NCBI RefSeq assembly: GCF_004570325.1
Contig: NZ_SPQO01000010.1
Span: forward strand, 1-64,000
Length of the DNA stretch: 64,000 bases
Source of the DNA: Mycobacterium sp. PS03-16
Lineage (GTDB): Bacteria; Actinomycetota; Actinomycetes; Mycobacteriales; Mycobacteriaceae
Direction: 5' to 3'
Made by a program: the position numbers and the translations under genes. The notes beneath the pieces are model-generated. The model ran no database searches, had not been told where the DNA came from, and worked only from the letters and a program-made list of their open reading frames with translations. Positions 52,631-64,000 of the stretch are shown in pieces. The stretch's first letter is position 1, and every line of letters starts with the position of its first letter.

Positions 52631-53418
52631 CGCCGTCGTCGTCACAGGGTTCGTCATCGCGACAGAACTCTGAATACTCGGACGTGGCCGACATGTTCCG
52701 GGAACTCGCGTCACTGGAGGCGGATTCGCCGAAGTTCCAGCGCCAGCGCGACCGCATCGTCGAGCGTTGCCTGCCGCTGGCCGACCACATCGCGCGCCGC
52801 TTCGACGGTCGCGGGGAGCCCCGCGACGACCTGGTGCAGGTCGCCCGTGTCGGGTTGGTCAACGCGGTGATCCGCTTCGACGTCGAGGCCGGTTCGGATT
52901 TCGTCTCGTTCGCAGTGCCGACCATCATGGGTGAGGTCCGGCGGCACTTCCGGGACAACAGCTGGTCGGTGAAGGTGCCGCGCCGGCTCAAGGAACTGCA
53001 CCTGCGGCTCGGCTCGGCCACCGCGGAGCTGTCGCAGCGGCTCGGCCGCGCGCCGACGGCCAGTGAGCTCGCCGAGGAACTTGGCATGGACCGCGACGAG
53101 GTGGTCGAGGGTCTGGTCGCGGGCAGCTCCTACAACACGTTGTCCATCGACAGCGGCGGCAACAGCGGTAACGAGGAAGCCCCCGCGATCGCCGACACGC
53201 TCGGCGACGTCGACACCGGCCTGGACCAGATCGAGAACCGGGAGGCGCTGCGTCCGCTGCTGGCCGCACTGCCCGAGCGGGAACGAATGGTGCTGCTGCT
53301 GCGGTTCTTCGAGAACCTGACCCAGACTCAGATCGCCGAGCGCGTCGGGATCTCGCAGATGCACGTGTCGCGTCTGCTGGCGAAGTCGCTAACGCGGCTG
53401 CGCGACCAGTTGCAGTAG
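52627..53418 (+). CDS. sigF: RNA polymerase sigma factor SigF
   Basis: A 263-residue group 3 sigma factor of the SigB/SigF type. Region 2: IVERCLPLADHIARRF to VSFAVPTIMGEVRRHFRD (core binding and -10 recognition). Region 3: VPRRLKELHLRL and SELAEELGMDRDEVVE. Region 4 HTH: TQTQIAERVGISQMHVSRLL (-35 recognition). GTG start overlapping rsbW. It would read the GTTT-N15-17-GGGTAT promoters found at many sites in this window. The 3' end overlaps the convergent STAS gene by 30 bp. Confidence 0.95.
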   Translation: MTPSSSQGSSSRQNSEYSDVADMFRELASLEADSPKFQRQRDRIVERCLPLADHIARRFDGRGEPRDDLVQVARVGLVNAVIRFDVEAGSDFVSFAVPTIMGEVRRHFRDNSWSVKVPRRLKELHLRLGSATAELSQRLGRAPTASELAEELGMDRDEVVEGLVAGSSYNTLSIDSGGNSGNEEAPAIADTLGDVDTGLDQIENREALRPLLAALPERERMVLLLRFFENLTQTQIAERVGISQMHVSRLLAKSLTRLRDQLQ

Positions 53419-53817
53419 CGGACGCGCCTTCTCCCGCAGCGCGGCGACCGCTGCGTCGACGTCCGTTGCGCACGGGAGCGTGGCGTCGGGGTCGCAGATG
53501 CGCAGCAGCCGGCTGACCGCCGCGCTGGGGACCAGGGTCCAGTCGACGCCGGCTCCGGCGCAACGGACGTTGAGCGTGTGCAGCGCGGAAAACCCTGCGG
53601 TACTGAAGAACTCGACGCCGGTGAGATCGACGATCACGGCCGCGCCCGCGCAGTCGAGCGCGTAGTCGACGAACTGGCGGGTGTTGGCCGCGTCGATCTC
53701 TCCGTGTGCGGTGACCACCGCGATCGACGGAGTCGCGGGGCGGGCGCCGAACCGGGCGGTATGGCATATGACGACCGGTTCAGCAGGTGCCGAGGGGTCG
53801 GTGGGGAGAGGGGACAT
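53389..53817 (-). CDS. STAS-domain anti-anti-sigma factor-like protein
   Basis: A 142-residue STAS protein. GEIDAANTRQFVDYA and IVDLTGVEFFSTAGFSALH are the SpoIIAA/RsbV landmarks; the usual D-S-S-G phosphorylation site reads F-S-T-A, so the acceptor would be Ser or Thr. Likely partner of RsbW or a related anti-sigma factor. ATG 53817 is preferred over one four codons upstream because GGAG is well placed before it. It converges on sigF with a 30-bp 3' overlap, so transcripts of the two are complementary at their ends. Confidence 0.85.
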   Translation of the reverse strand: MSPLPTDPSAPAEPVVICHTARFGARPATPSIAVVTAHGEIDAANTRQFVDYALDCAGAAVIVDLTGVEFFSTAGFSALHTLNVRCAGAGVDWTLVPSAAVSRLLRICDPDATLPCATDVDAAVAALREKARPLLQLVAQPR

Positions 53818-54058
53818 GTGTGACTCCATCAGTCGAAGAATTCGTACTGTGGCTCACGTCAGAAGTCAGGCCCTGCGTTCTCAAAACCTTCGGCGGCTGG
53901 GCCGGACACTGTCCCGCCCGACGTCGATGACGTTTGCAGCCGGCTGGTCGCTCAACCTGAATCGACAGTACGCCGGTAGCCGCGCACTAGATAGTCTTCG
54001 GCCAGATTGCCGCCCCACACGCGTGGCCGGCGGTCCCGGCGCTTGCCACACTGGGGGT

Positions 54059-54607
54059 ATGTCGAGCGGGTCGGGCGCGACCGGGGTGCTGCTGGCCGCC
54101 GGTGCGGGTACGCGGTTCGGGATGCCCAAGGTGCTGGCCGCCGACGGCGCCTGGCTGCGCACCGCGGTCGGCGCGCTGGCCGGGGGAGGGTGTGACGACG
54201 TCGTCGTCGTGCTCGGCGCCGCGGTGGTCGAGGTGCCCCCGCCGGCTCGCGCGGTGGTCGCCGACGACTGGGCGGACGGTCTGAGCGCATCGGTGCGCGC
54301 GGGGATCACCGCCGCCGACGGCGCGAATTTCGCGGTCCTCCATACCGTCGACACCCCGGACGTGGGCGCCGACGTGGTGCGCCGGGTGCTCGACGCGGCG
54401 CGGTCGGCACCGGGCGGCATCGCCCGGGCCGTCTACCGCGATGGCCGGCCCGGACATCCGGTGGCGGTGGCGCGGCGGCACTGGCCGGTGCTGCTCGCCG
54501 CGCTGAGCGGCGATGCGGGGGCCGGGCCGTTCCTGCGCGGGCGCACCGATGTGACCGCAGTGCCGTGCGGCGACCTGGCGACGGGGGAGGACGTCGACGA
54601 ACCCTGA
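54059..54607 (+). CDS. MobA/MocA-like nucleotidyltransferase
   Basis: A 182-residue GT-A-fold nucleotidyltransferase. N-terminal VLLAAGAGTRFGMPK is the nucleotide-binding signature; VADDWADGLSASVRAGI near 66 and TVDTPDVGADVV near 98 (metal-binding Asp) follow, then GRPGHPVAVARRHW near 137. Closest in pattern to MocA (molybdenum cofactor cytidylyltransferase), but no xanthine dehydrogenase-type genes are nearby. ATG used; the 229-bp upstream gap between it and the STAS gene shows nothing else convincing. Confidence 0.82.
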   Translation: MSSGSGATGVLLAAGAGTRFGMPKVLAADGAWLRTAVGALAGGGCDDVVVVLGAAVVEVPPPARAVVADDWADGLSASVRAGITAADGANFAVLHTVDTPDVGADVVRRVLDAARSAPGGIARAVYRDGRPGHPVAVARRHWPVLLAALSGDAGAGPFLRGRTDVTAVPCGDLATGEDVDEP

Positions 54608-54616
54608 CCGGCCGGG

Positions 54617-54958
54617 TCAGCGGCCGTCGGTGGCGACCGCGATCCCGAGGACCCCGGCGGCGAAACGGCGCACCGACTCGGCGGCGATGCTCGCGGCGTC
54701 GTCATGACCGGCGCGCGCCCGGGTGCGCAGGGTGTGTGTGGCCGGGTCGACCACGACCTCGGCGAGCAGCTCGCCGGTGGTCGGTTCGCACACCGCCCAC
54801 GAGTAGCCGTTGCCGGTCGCCCAGTCGGCCGTGCGGCGGGTGACGTAGTCGGGGTCGGTCTCGCCGAGGTCGGCCAGCGCCGGGCGGTCGTCCATCAACT
54901 CGTCGGCTCGCAGTGCCCGCAGGTACCAGGCTCCCGCGTTGATCTCGACCGGTTCCAT
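54617..54958 (-). CDS. Conserved hypothetical protein, possibly GNAT-like
   Basis: A 113-residue protein: [20 protein letters not shown] then [17 protein letters not shown], a [23 protein letters not shown] strand region and an Ala/Arg-rich C-terminal helix. The beginning resembles small actinobacterial proteins related to acetyltransferase folds, but no acetyl-CoA P-loop (Q/RxxGxG/A) is visible. Converges with the MocA-like gene, 9 bp between stops. Function not assigned. Confidence 0.65.
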   Translation of the reverse strand: MEPVEINAGAWYLRALRADELMDDRPALADLGETDPDYVTRRTADWATGNGYSWAVCEPTTGELLAEVVVDPATHTLRTRARAGHDDAASIAAESVRRFAAGVLGIAVATDGR

Positions 54959-55132
54959 TCCTCGACTTCCGCGTTGCGTGCCGGTGCACTCTATCGGCTC
55001 ACCGCCCGGCGGGGATTGATTCGTGACATGGTGACGTTCCCTCGATCGCGCACGTCTGGACGGTCCCGGCGTCGCACCATCGAACGACCACCCCGGCGGC
55101 CCCGCCCGCCCGTCAGGAACGAGGACCCCGTA

Positions 55133-55957
55133 ATGCCCACGATCACCACCAACGACGGCGTCGACATCTACTTCAAGGACTGGGGGTCGGGCCAGCCGAT
55201 CGTGTTCAGCCACGGGTGGCCGCTGTCCGCCGACGACTGGGACACCCAGATGCTGTTCTTCCTGCATCACGGCTACCGGGTGATCGCCCACGACCGCCGC
55301 GGGCACGGCCGGTCGACCCAGACCGCCGATGGACACGACATGGACCACTACGCCGACGACCTGGCCGCGGTGGTGCACCACCTGGATCTGCGCGACGCCG
55401 TGCACGTCGGCCACTCGACCGGCGGCGGTGAGGTGGCGCACTACCTGGCGCGCCACGGCCAGGACCGGGCCGCGAAGGCCGCGTTGATCAGTGCGGTGCC
55501 GCCGCTGATGGTCAAGACCGACGCGAACCCCGGCGGCCTGCCCAAGGAGGTGTTCGACGATCTGCAGGCGCAGTTGGCGGCGAACCGGTCGGAGTTCTAC
55601 CGGGCGCTGCCGTCGGGTCCGTTCTACGGATTCAACCGGCCCGGTGCCGAGGCGTCCGAGGCGATCATCCAGAACTGGTGGCGCCAGGGCATGATGGGCG
55701 GCGCCAAGGCCCACTACGACGGCATCGTGGCGTTCTCGCAGACCGACTTCACCGAGGATCTGAAGCAGATCACGATCCCGGTGCTGGTGATGCACGGTGA
55801 CGACGATCAGATCGTGCCCTACGAGGACTCCGCGCCGCTGTCGGCCGACCTGCTGCCCAACGGCACGCTCAAGACCTATCCCGGGTTCCCGCACGGGATG
55901 CCGACCACCCAGGCCGACACCATCAACGCCGACCTGCTGGAGTTCATCCGGTCGTGA
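55133..55957 (+). CDS. Alpha/beta hydrolase, non-heme haloperoxidase type
   Basis: A 274-residue cytosolic hydrolase of the non-heme chloroperoxidase/esterase group. [13 protein letters not shown] gives the oxyanion hole, DRRGHGRS precedes the nucleophile elbow GHSTGGGE (Ser95), then [11 protein letters not shown] (Asp) and FPHGMP (His). Length and the FNRPGAEAS segment fit the family. Catalyses perhydrolysis or ester hydrolysis; physiological substrate unknown. ATG with GAGGAC upstream. Confidence 0.9.
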   Translation: MPTITTNDGVDIYFKDWGSGQPIVFSHGWPLSADDWDTQMLFFLHHGYRVIAHDRRGHGRSTQTADGHDMDHYADDLAAVVHHLDLRDAVHVGHSTGGGEVAHYLARHGQDRAAKAALISAVPPLMVKTDANPGGLPKEVFDDLQAQLAANRSEFYRALPSGPFYGFNRPGAEASEAIIQNWWRQGMMGGAKAHYDGIVAFSQTDFTEDLKQITIPVLVMHGDDDQIVPYEDSAPLSADLLPNGTLKTYPGFPHGMPTTQADTINADLLEFIRS

Positions 55958-56722
55958 CGGCTCAGCGGTCGACCAGGTGGGCTTCGAACGCCACCCGGTC
56001 GCCACGGTGGCGCCGTGACCGCTGCGACGACCCGCCTCTCCGGCAGGTGCCGGAGAAGCGGGGCCGCTCCCCCTCAGGAAATGGTCAGGCGTATGTCCCT
56101 GATCTGGCCTCACCATCAGCGTCTGCCGGCGGATTAGCCGCCGTCAGTCACGCAGCAAACCCTACCTGAGAGTCGCCTTAACGGCAATGCGTGAGAATAT
56201 CGGTTAACATCACCCTCATTCTTGACGCAGAGGCAAATACTGCGCCGGCTGTGGCGTCGTTGCTCCGCGCGGCTGGGGGCGGCCCTGGGGCGGATCGGCG
56301 GCAAAGTTGCGGCAGCTGCCCCGCGCGGTGTCGTTCGGCCCGGGCGGCGTGCCGGCGGCGTTCGCCCGCACCAGGCGCATTTTGCTTCAATTACCTGTTG
56401 GAGCGGGACGCTATCGGCAGAGAAGGTTGCGGAGACGATCGCTGACCACCGGCCGGGGAACCCTCCGCCTGGCTCGGCCGCGTGGTCGTCGAGCGTATGG
56501 CTATGGGCCCTGCGAATGATCATGGGCACCGGCTCTTTCGCCGATGTCGCCTTTGCCCCGTCCTCGGGCACACTCGTCCTTTCCGGTTCCTCTGCCGCGG
56601 GAAATACCGTCGCGACCGGCCGTCCCCTGGGCTGGTCCGTCGGTTGAGTAGCTAACAATGCAGGTGAACGGTGGGCAAACGCGGTGCCCGAAGCGCTCGC
56701 GCGGAGGGGTCCTGCGGGCCCG
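55958..56722. other. 765-bp region without a convincing gene
   Basis: Between the haloperoxidase-type gene and the accA3 terminator. It contains a small hairpin CGGCGG-ATTAG-CCGCCG (about 56128-56144) and a stretch near 56160-56240 that is more AT-rich than its surroundings. One plus-strand frame from 56222 (TTG) is open for 141 codons, but its third positions are mixed and it lacks a ribosome site; I do not call it a gene. It may hold regulatory RNA or decayed sequence. Confidence 0.5.
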
Positions 56723-56766
56723 AAAAAGCCCGGCGCAGCCGCCGGAGGGGCGGACTGCGCCGGGCT
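56723..56766 (-). terminator. Intrinsic terminator of accA3
   Basis: Perfect 12-base stem AGCCCGGCGCAG/CTGCGCCGGGCT with a GC-rich inner hairpin in the loop, followed on the minus strand by a T5 tract. It lies 18 bp after the accA3 stop. Confidence 0.92.
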
Positions 56767-56784
56767 GACGTCAGGGGTAAGGGG

Positions 56785-58629
<1,845 letters not shown>

Positions 58630-58770
58630 TTAAGAACGTCTTGAGAAACTTATCGGGGAGTTTAAGCGGCCTCCCTGTGCCGCCGAGTAACCGGTGTCCG
58701 TTACCCGCGGGTAAGTTCTCCCGCCCGGTGCTGTGACCGGCGGGTCCGGCCGGTCAGGCCGCGCGGCGTT

Positions 58771-59001
58771 GTGGGAATTGACGCCTCGATCGCGGGTCTG
58801 TCGCCGTTGCCGTTCACGGCGCCTCCGAACAGAACCGCGGCCCCGCCGCCCGTGCTGGGCTACGTCGCCGAGGAGTTGCCCGCCGGCGGGTTCACCGTCG
58901 ACCTCCACCACCTCGCGCCGCATGACTCCCGCACCGAGCGGTTCCGCGACGCGGGCCGGCTCGTTGTGACGTCGAATTGCGCTGAGCGCCACTGCGTTTG
59001 A
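58771..59001 (+). CDS. Possible hypothetical protein in the accA3-sufE gap
   Basis: A 76-codon frame from a GTG. The first 20 codons are mixed, but codons about 25-65 nearly all end in G or C (VLGYVAEELPAGGFTVDLHH region), as real genes here do. It could be a small gene or a remnant of a longer one. No ribosome site or known domain. The rest of the 548-bp gap (58594-59141) holds the accA3 promoter area and nothing else I can support. Confidence 0.3.
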   Translation: MGIDASIAGLSPLPFTAPPNRTAAPPPVLGYVAEELPAGGFTVDLHHLAPHDSRTERFRDAGRLVVTSNCAERHCV

Positions 59002-59141
59002 CCGACATGGACACGTAGGACCCGTGCCACGGGAAGCCGGCGCAGGGTGGAGAAGGTACTCGTCGGAACCGATGTCACCCCTGCGGCGCCTGGCACCCGG
59101 TGCCGAGACCCGAGTGGGAGCCGGCGGTCGTCCAGCGGCGG

Positions 59142-59558
59142 TCAGGCGCCGCGCAGGCGGCGTTTGATGCGGGCCAGCATCGCCGACATCCCGCGCAGCC
59201 GCAGCGGGCTGATCAGCGCCGCCAACCCCAGTTCGGTGTAGAAGTCGTCGGGCACGCCGAGGATGTCGTCGGCCGGCTGACCGTCCAGCCCGGTCGCCAG
59301 GATGGCCGCGAAGCCGCGGGTGGTCGGCGCCTCGGCGGGGGCGCTGAAGTACAGGCGCACGTGGCCGCGGTCGCTGTCGTCGACGTGCAGGAACAGCGGC
59401 GATTGGCACTCCGGCACCGGCTCCATCGCGGCCTCTTCGAGGTCGGCGGGCAGGGCGGGCAGATCGTCGGCGAATTCCAGGAGCAGCCGCAGCTTGTCCT
59501 GGCCCGTGACCTCCTGGAATTCGGAGACGACCTCTTCGAGGCCGGCCGGCATGGTCAT
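59142..59558 (-). CDS. SufE-like sulfur acceptor protein
   Basis: A 138-residue SufE-family protein. The acceptor cysteine is C51 in [14 protein letters not shown]-type strand ([19 protein letters not shown]) and the conserved C-terminal [23 protein letters not shown] are present. SufE takes persulfide sulfur from a cysteine desulfurase. Coupled by a 4-bp overlap to the rhodanese gene sseA, suggesting sulfur transfer between the two. Synteny: Rv3284. Confidence 0.88.
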   Translation of the reverse strand: MTMPAGLEEVVSEFQEVTGQDKLRLLLEFADDLPALPADLEEAAMEPVPECQSPLFLHVDDSDRGHVRLYFSAPAEAPTTRGFAAILATGLDGQPADDILGVPDDFYTELGLAALISPLRLRGMSAMLARIKRRLRGA

Positions 59559-60451
59559 GCTGATCCGGGCGCCTCACCGGGATCGGGGCCGACGGCGACG
59601 GGCACCCGCACCGCGTTGCCCCACTCGGTCCACGATCCGTCGTAGTTGCGCACCCCGGGCAGGCCGAGCAGATGGGTCAGCACGAACCAGGTGTGGCTGG
59701 AGCGTTCCCCGATGCGGCAGTAGACGACGGTCTCGTCCTGCGGGGTGAGGAACCCGTACAGCTCCTCGAGTTCAGCGCGGGTGCGGAACTGGCCGTTGTC
59801 GCGGGCGGCCTTACCCCACGGGATGGAGCGGGCGGTGGGGATGTGTCCGCCGCGCAGCGCGCCCTCCTCCGGGTAGTCCGGCATGTGGGTGCGCTCGCCG
59901 GTGTACTCGGCCGGGGAGCGGACGTCGATCAGCGGCTGCTTGCCGAGGATGGCCAGGACGTCCTCGCGGTACGCGCGGATCGGGGCGTCGTCGCGCTCGA
60001 CGACGGGGTAGCCGCTGGTCTCCCGAGACGGCACATCGAGGGTGGTGTCACGACCGTCGGAGATCCACAGATCGCGGCCACCGTCGAGCAGGCGCACGTC
60101 GGGATGGCCGAACAGCGTGAACACCCACAGCGCGTAGGCCGCCCACCAGTTGCTCTTGTCGCCGTAGATGACGACGGTGTCGTCGCGCGAGATGCCCTTG
60201 CGGTTCATCAGAGCGGCGAATTGCTCACCGTCGATGTAGTCACGCACGTTCGGATCGTTGAGGTCGACGTGCCAGTCGATCTTCACCGCGCCGGGGATGT
60301 GGCCGGTGTCGTAGAGGAGCACGTCCTCATCCGACTCCACGATGGACAGGCCGGGGCGGCCGAGGTTCGACGCCAGCCAGTCGGCCGTGACCAGCCGTTC
60401 CGGGTGGGCGTACTCCTGGAGCTTCGGGCTGGGATCAGGTGGCAGCGGCAC
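59555..60451 (-). CDS. sseA: Thiosulfate sulfurtransferase (rhodanese) SseA
   Basis: A 298-residue tandem-rhodanese protein. The N-terminal inactive domain has [19 protein letters not shown]; the C-terminal domain has [13 protein letters not shown] and the active-site loop [14 protein letters not shown] with Cys245. GTG 60451 is preferred over a TTG two codons upstream, giving the N-terminus of the M. tuberculosis protein (PLP-DPSP). Transfers sulfane sulfur to thiophilic acceptors; probable partner is the SufE-like protein downstream. Confidence 0.93.
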   Translation of the reverse strand: MPLPPDPSPKLQEYAHPERLVTADWLASNLGRPGLSIVESDEDVLLYDTGHIPGAVKIDWHVDLNDPNVRDYIDGEQFAALMNRKGISRDDTVVIYGDKSNWWAAYALWVFTLFGHPDVRLLDGGRDLWISDGRDTTLDVPSRETSGYPVVERDDAPIRAYREDVLAILGKQPLIDVRSPAEYTGERTHMPDYPEEGALRGGHIPTARSIPWGKAARDNGQFRTRAELEELYGFLTPQDETVVYCRIGERSSHTWFVLTHLLGLPGVRNYDGSWTEWGNAVRVPVAVGPDPGEAPGSA

Positions 60452-60486
60452 GGTCAAAGCCTACCGCCGGAGCGCGTCGCGTCGCG

Positions 60487-61116
60487 TCAGCGGGACCAGA
60501 CACGTGGCATCGGCAGGCCCATCTCCGCCAACAGCCGGCGCATCAACGGCAGGCTCAGCCCGATCACGTTCGACGGATCGCCGTCCACGCCGTCGACGAA
60601 CCAGCCGCCCAGCCCGTCGAGGGTGAACCCACCCGCGACCCCCAGCGGTTCGCCGCTGGCGAGATACCCGTCGAGATCCGCCGGCGAGGGGACGCCGAAA
60701 CGCACGGTGGTGCTGGCCGCTTCGACGGCGCGCTGCCGTGCCACCCCGCCGCGCAGGCGCACCACGCAGTGCCCGGTGTACAGCTCGCCGGTGCGGCCCG
60801 CCATCGTCTGCCACTGGGCCCGGGCCGCCGCCACGGTGCCGGGTTTACCGCTCAACCGGCCGTCGAGCAGCAGCATCGAATCGCAACCGACCACCACACA
60901 GTCGGCGGCGACGTCGGCCGGCACCTTGCCGACCACGTCGGCGGCCTTGGCCTCGGCCAGTGCGCACACCACCTGATCGGGGGGCGCGTCCGGGCCGAGC
61001 GCGGCGATCACCGCGTCCTCGTCGACGCCCGACACGATCACCACCGGTTCGACCCCGGCCTGCCGCAGCACTTTGAGCCGACCCGACGACGCCGAGCCGA
61101 GAACGACGCTGACCAT
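60487..61116 (-). CDS. Maf-family nucleotide pyrophosphatase
   Basis: A 209-residue Maf protein: [17 protein letters not shown] (the S-x-S-x-R-x-x-L signature), [27 protein letters not shown] (metal-binding Asp), and [13 protein letters not shown] near the C-terminus. Hydrolyses non-canonical or canonical nucleoside triphosphates to monophosphates. It lies 3 bp after accE5 on the same strand, as in M. tuberculosis (Rv3282). Confidence 0.92.
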   Translation of the reverse strand: MVSVVLGSASSGRLKVLRQAGVEPVVIVSGVDEDAVIAALGPDAPPDQVVCALAEAKAADVVGKVPADVAADCVVVGCDSMLLLDGRLSGKPGTVAAARAQWQTMAGRTGELYTGHCVVRLRGGVARQRAVEAASTTVRFGVPSPADLDGYLASGEPLGVAGGFTLDGLGGWFVDGVDGDPSNVIGLSLPLMRRLLAEMGLPMPRVWSR

Positions 61117-61119
61117 CGG

Positions 61120-61398
61120 CTAGCGCCGCATGTGGGTCCGTTCCAGCAGCGTCACCCGCTGCCAGCTGGTGAACGCATACCGCAGCTTGTCCACCGGATG
61201 GCCCCAGGGGTTGAACTCCTGCGGCCCCGGTTCGGCGTGTCCACCACCTGCGCCGGCGAGCACGGCCGCCAGCGCGGCGACCTCCTCGTCGGTCGGCTCG
61301 CCCTTGAGGATGTGGATGTGCGGATCGGCCGGCGGGGGCAGGTCGATGGTCAGCTGACGGTGGTCACTGACCTCGGTGATGTCGGTGTCCTGCGACAT
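61120..61398 (-). CDS. accE5: Acyl-CoA carboxylase epsilon subunit
   Basis: A 92-residue epsilon subunit that strengthens AccA3-AccD5 interaction. An Asp/Glu-rich N-terminal tail is followed by the conserved [21 protein letters not shown] segment and a basic C-terminus W-x(4)[15 protein letters not shown] with an AGGAG site 12-8 nt upstream. Located 35 bp after accD5. Confidence 0.92.
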   Translation of the reverse strand: MSQDTDITEVSDHRQLTIDLPPPADPHIHILKGEPTDEEVAALAAVLAGAGGGHAEPGPQEFNPWGHPVDKLRYAFTSWQRVTLLERTHMRR

Positions 61399-61433
61399 GG
61401 GCGGGCTCCTCTGTCGTGCCGTGCGAGTCGGAT

Positions 61434-63638
<2,205 letters not shown>

Positions 63639-64000
63639 ATGACCGCGGTGAATGATGATGTCTCGTTGACAGCAAAGGCGGTGGCGGAACCGGGGAGGGT
63701 TCCGCTGTGGCAGCACAGCTATGCCCGCCGCCTCGTGGTGCTCGACCTGGTCGCCGTCGTGCTGGCGGTGGGCGGGGCGCAGTGGCTGCGCTTCGGCACC
63801 CTGCCCGGCACCGTGAACACCTACCAGGCGATGGACTACTCGATCCTGTCGGCGATCATCGCCGTCGCCTGGATGGCGGCGCTGTCGATCAACCGGGCGC
63901 GCTCGCCGCGGGTCATCGGATCCGGGGCCGAGGAGTACCGCCGGGTGTGGCTGGCCACGCTCTCGGTGTTCGGCGCCGTGGCGATCGTGTCGATGCTGTT
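63639..64000 (+). CDS. Membrane protein, probable polyprenyl glycosylphosphotransferase (N-terminal part)
   Basis: The first 120 residues of a gene running off the right edge. After a polar N-terminus (MTAVNDDVSLTAKAVAEPG) come PLWQHSYARRLVVLDLVAVVLAVGGA and further hydrophobic helices near 30-50, 70-90 and 108-120. This N-terminal layout, with a D in helix 1 and the G-AEEYRRVW stretch, is typical of WbaP/exopolysaccharide polyprenyl glycosylphosphotransferases, whose catalytic domain would lie beyond the window. ATG with a G-rich ribosome site. Confidence 0.65.
   Translation, partial: MTAVNDDVSLTAKAVAEPGRVPLWQHSYARRLVVLDLVAVVLAVGGAQWLRFGTLPGTVNTYQAMDYSILSAIIAVAWMAALSINRARSPRVIGSGAEEYRRVWLATLSVFGAVAIVSML

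Noticed and set aside
54053..54061. GGGTAT just before the MocA-like start, considered as a SigF -10
   Set aside because: No GTTT lies 15-17 bases upstream and the hexamer overlaps the start codon itself.
56010..56180. A riboswitch or structured leader downstream of the haloperoxidase gene
   Set aside because: Only short GC hairpins were found; no conserved riboswitch core could be recognised by eye and no gene starts downstream in a suitable position.

Overview
The window is high-GC DNA from a mycobacterium, most likely an environmental Mycolicibacterium-type species. From memory, its backbone follows the Mycobacterium tuberculosis segment Rv3309c to Rv3280 (upp, pmmB, punA, two M20 amidohydrolases, lpdA, glpD2, nei, lhr, pcd, lrpA, lat, usfY, rsbW, sigF, accA3, sseA, maf, accE5, accD5). 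Several blocks absent from that M. tuberculosis segment are interspersed. I saw no tRNA, rRNA, IS element, integrase or CRISPR array.

Layout. 0-13.3 kb: end of a possible EspC-like gene, nucleotide salvage (upp, punA), phosphomannomutase, a MarR/AbrB-permease pair, two amidohydrolases, a kinase-like DUF4032 protein, LpdA, GlpD2 and an RNA pseudouridine synthase. 13.4-20.1 kb: small membrane and secreted proteins, a dehydrogenase, an enoyl-CoA hydratase, and a fatty-acid desaturase with its flavin/2Fe-2S reductase under a divergent TetR. 20.1-34.5 kb: phospholipase D-like protein, DNA repair genes nei and lhr, a TetR/P450/SDR group, the lysine-to-aminoadipate genes pcd, lrpA and lat, and an orphan Mrr-like nuclease. 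35-37.4 kb: a general-stress cluster (usfY, CsbD-like, DUF2795, stress SDR) in which most genes have a sequence resembling a mycobacterial SigF promoter (GTTT-N15-17-GGGTA).

37.5-50.8 kb: twelve densely packed glycan genes lying between usfY and rsbW-sigF, which are adjacent in M. tuberculosis. The locus encodes all steps from sedoheptulose-7-phosphate to a nucleotide-activated heptose (GmhA, HldE, and a GmhB domain fused to a glycosyltransferase). It also encodes UDP-glucose to UDP-glucuronate to UDP-xylose (Ugd, UXS), an O-carbamoyltransferase, an SDR and six glycosyltransferase modules. SigF-like promoters precede its first gene and sit back to back at 40.64-40.69 kb. I infer a stress-induced heptose/xylose/carbamoyl glycoconjugate made under the sigma factor encoded next door. 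This is the most interesting system in the window.

50.8-64 kb: topoisomerase IB, a tiny membrane protein, rsbW-sigF with a convergent STAS protein, a MocA-like transferase, a haloperoxidase-type hydrolase, then the acyl-CoA carboxylase region (accA3, SufE-like, sseA, maf, accE5, accD5). At the right edge begins a multi-pass membrane protein resembling a polyprenyl glycosylphosphotransferase. Many genes look leaderless, with a TANNNT box 6-8 nt before the start codon; this was used to choose several starts.
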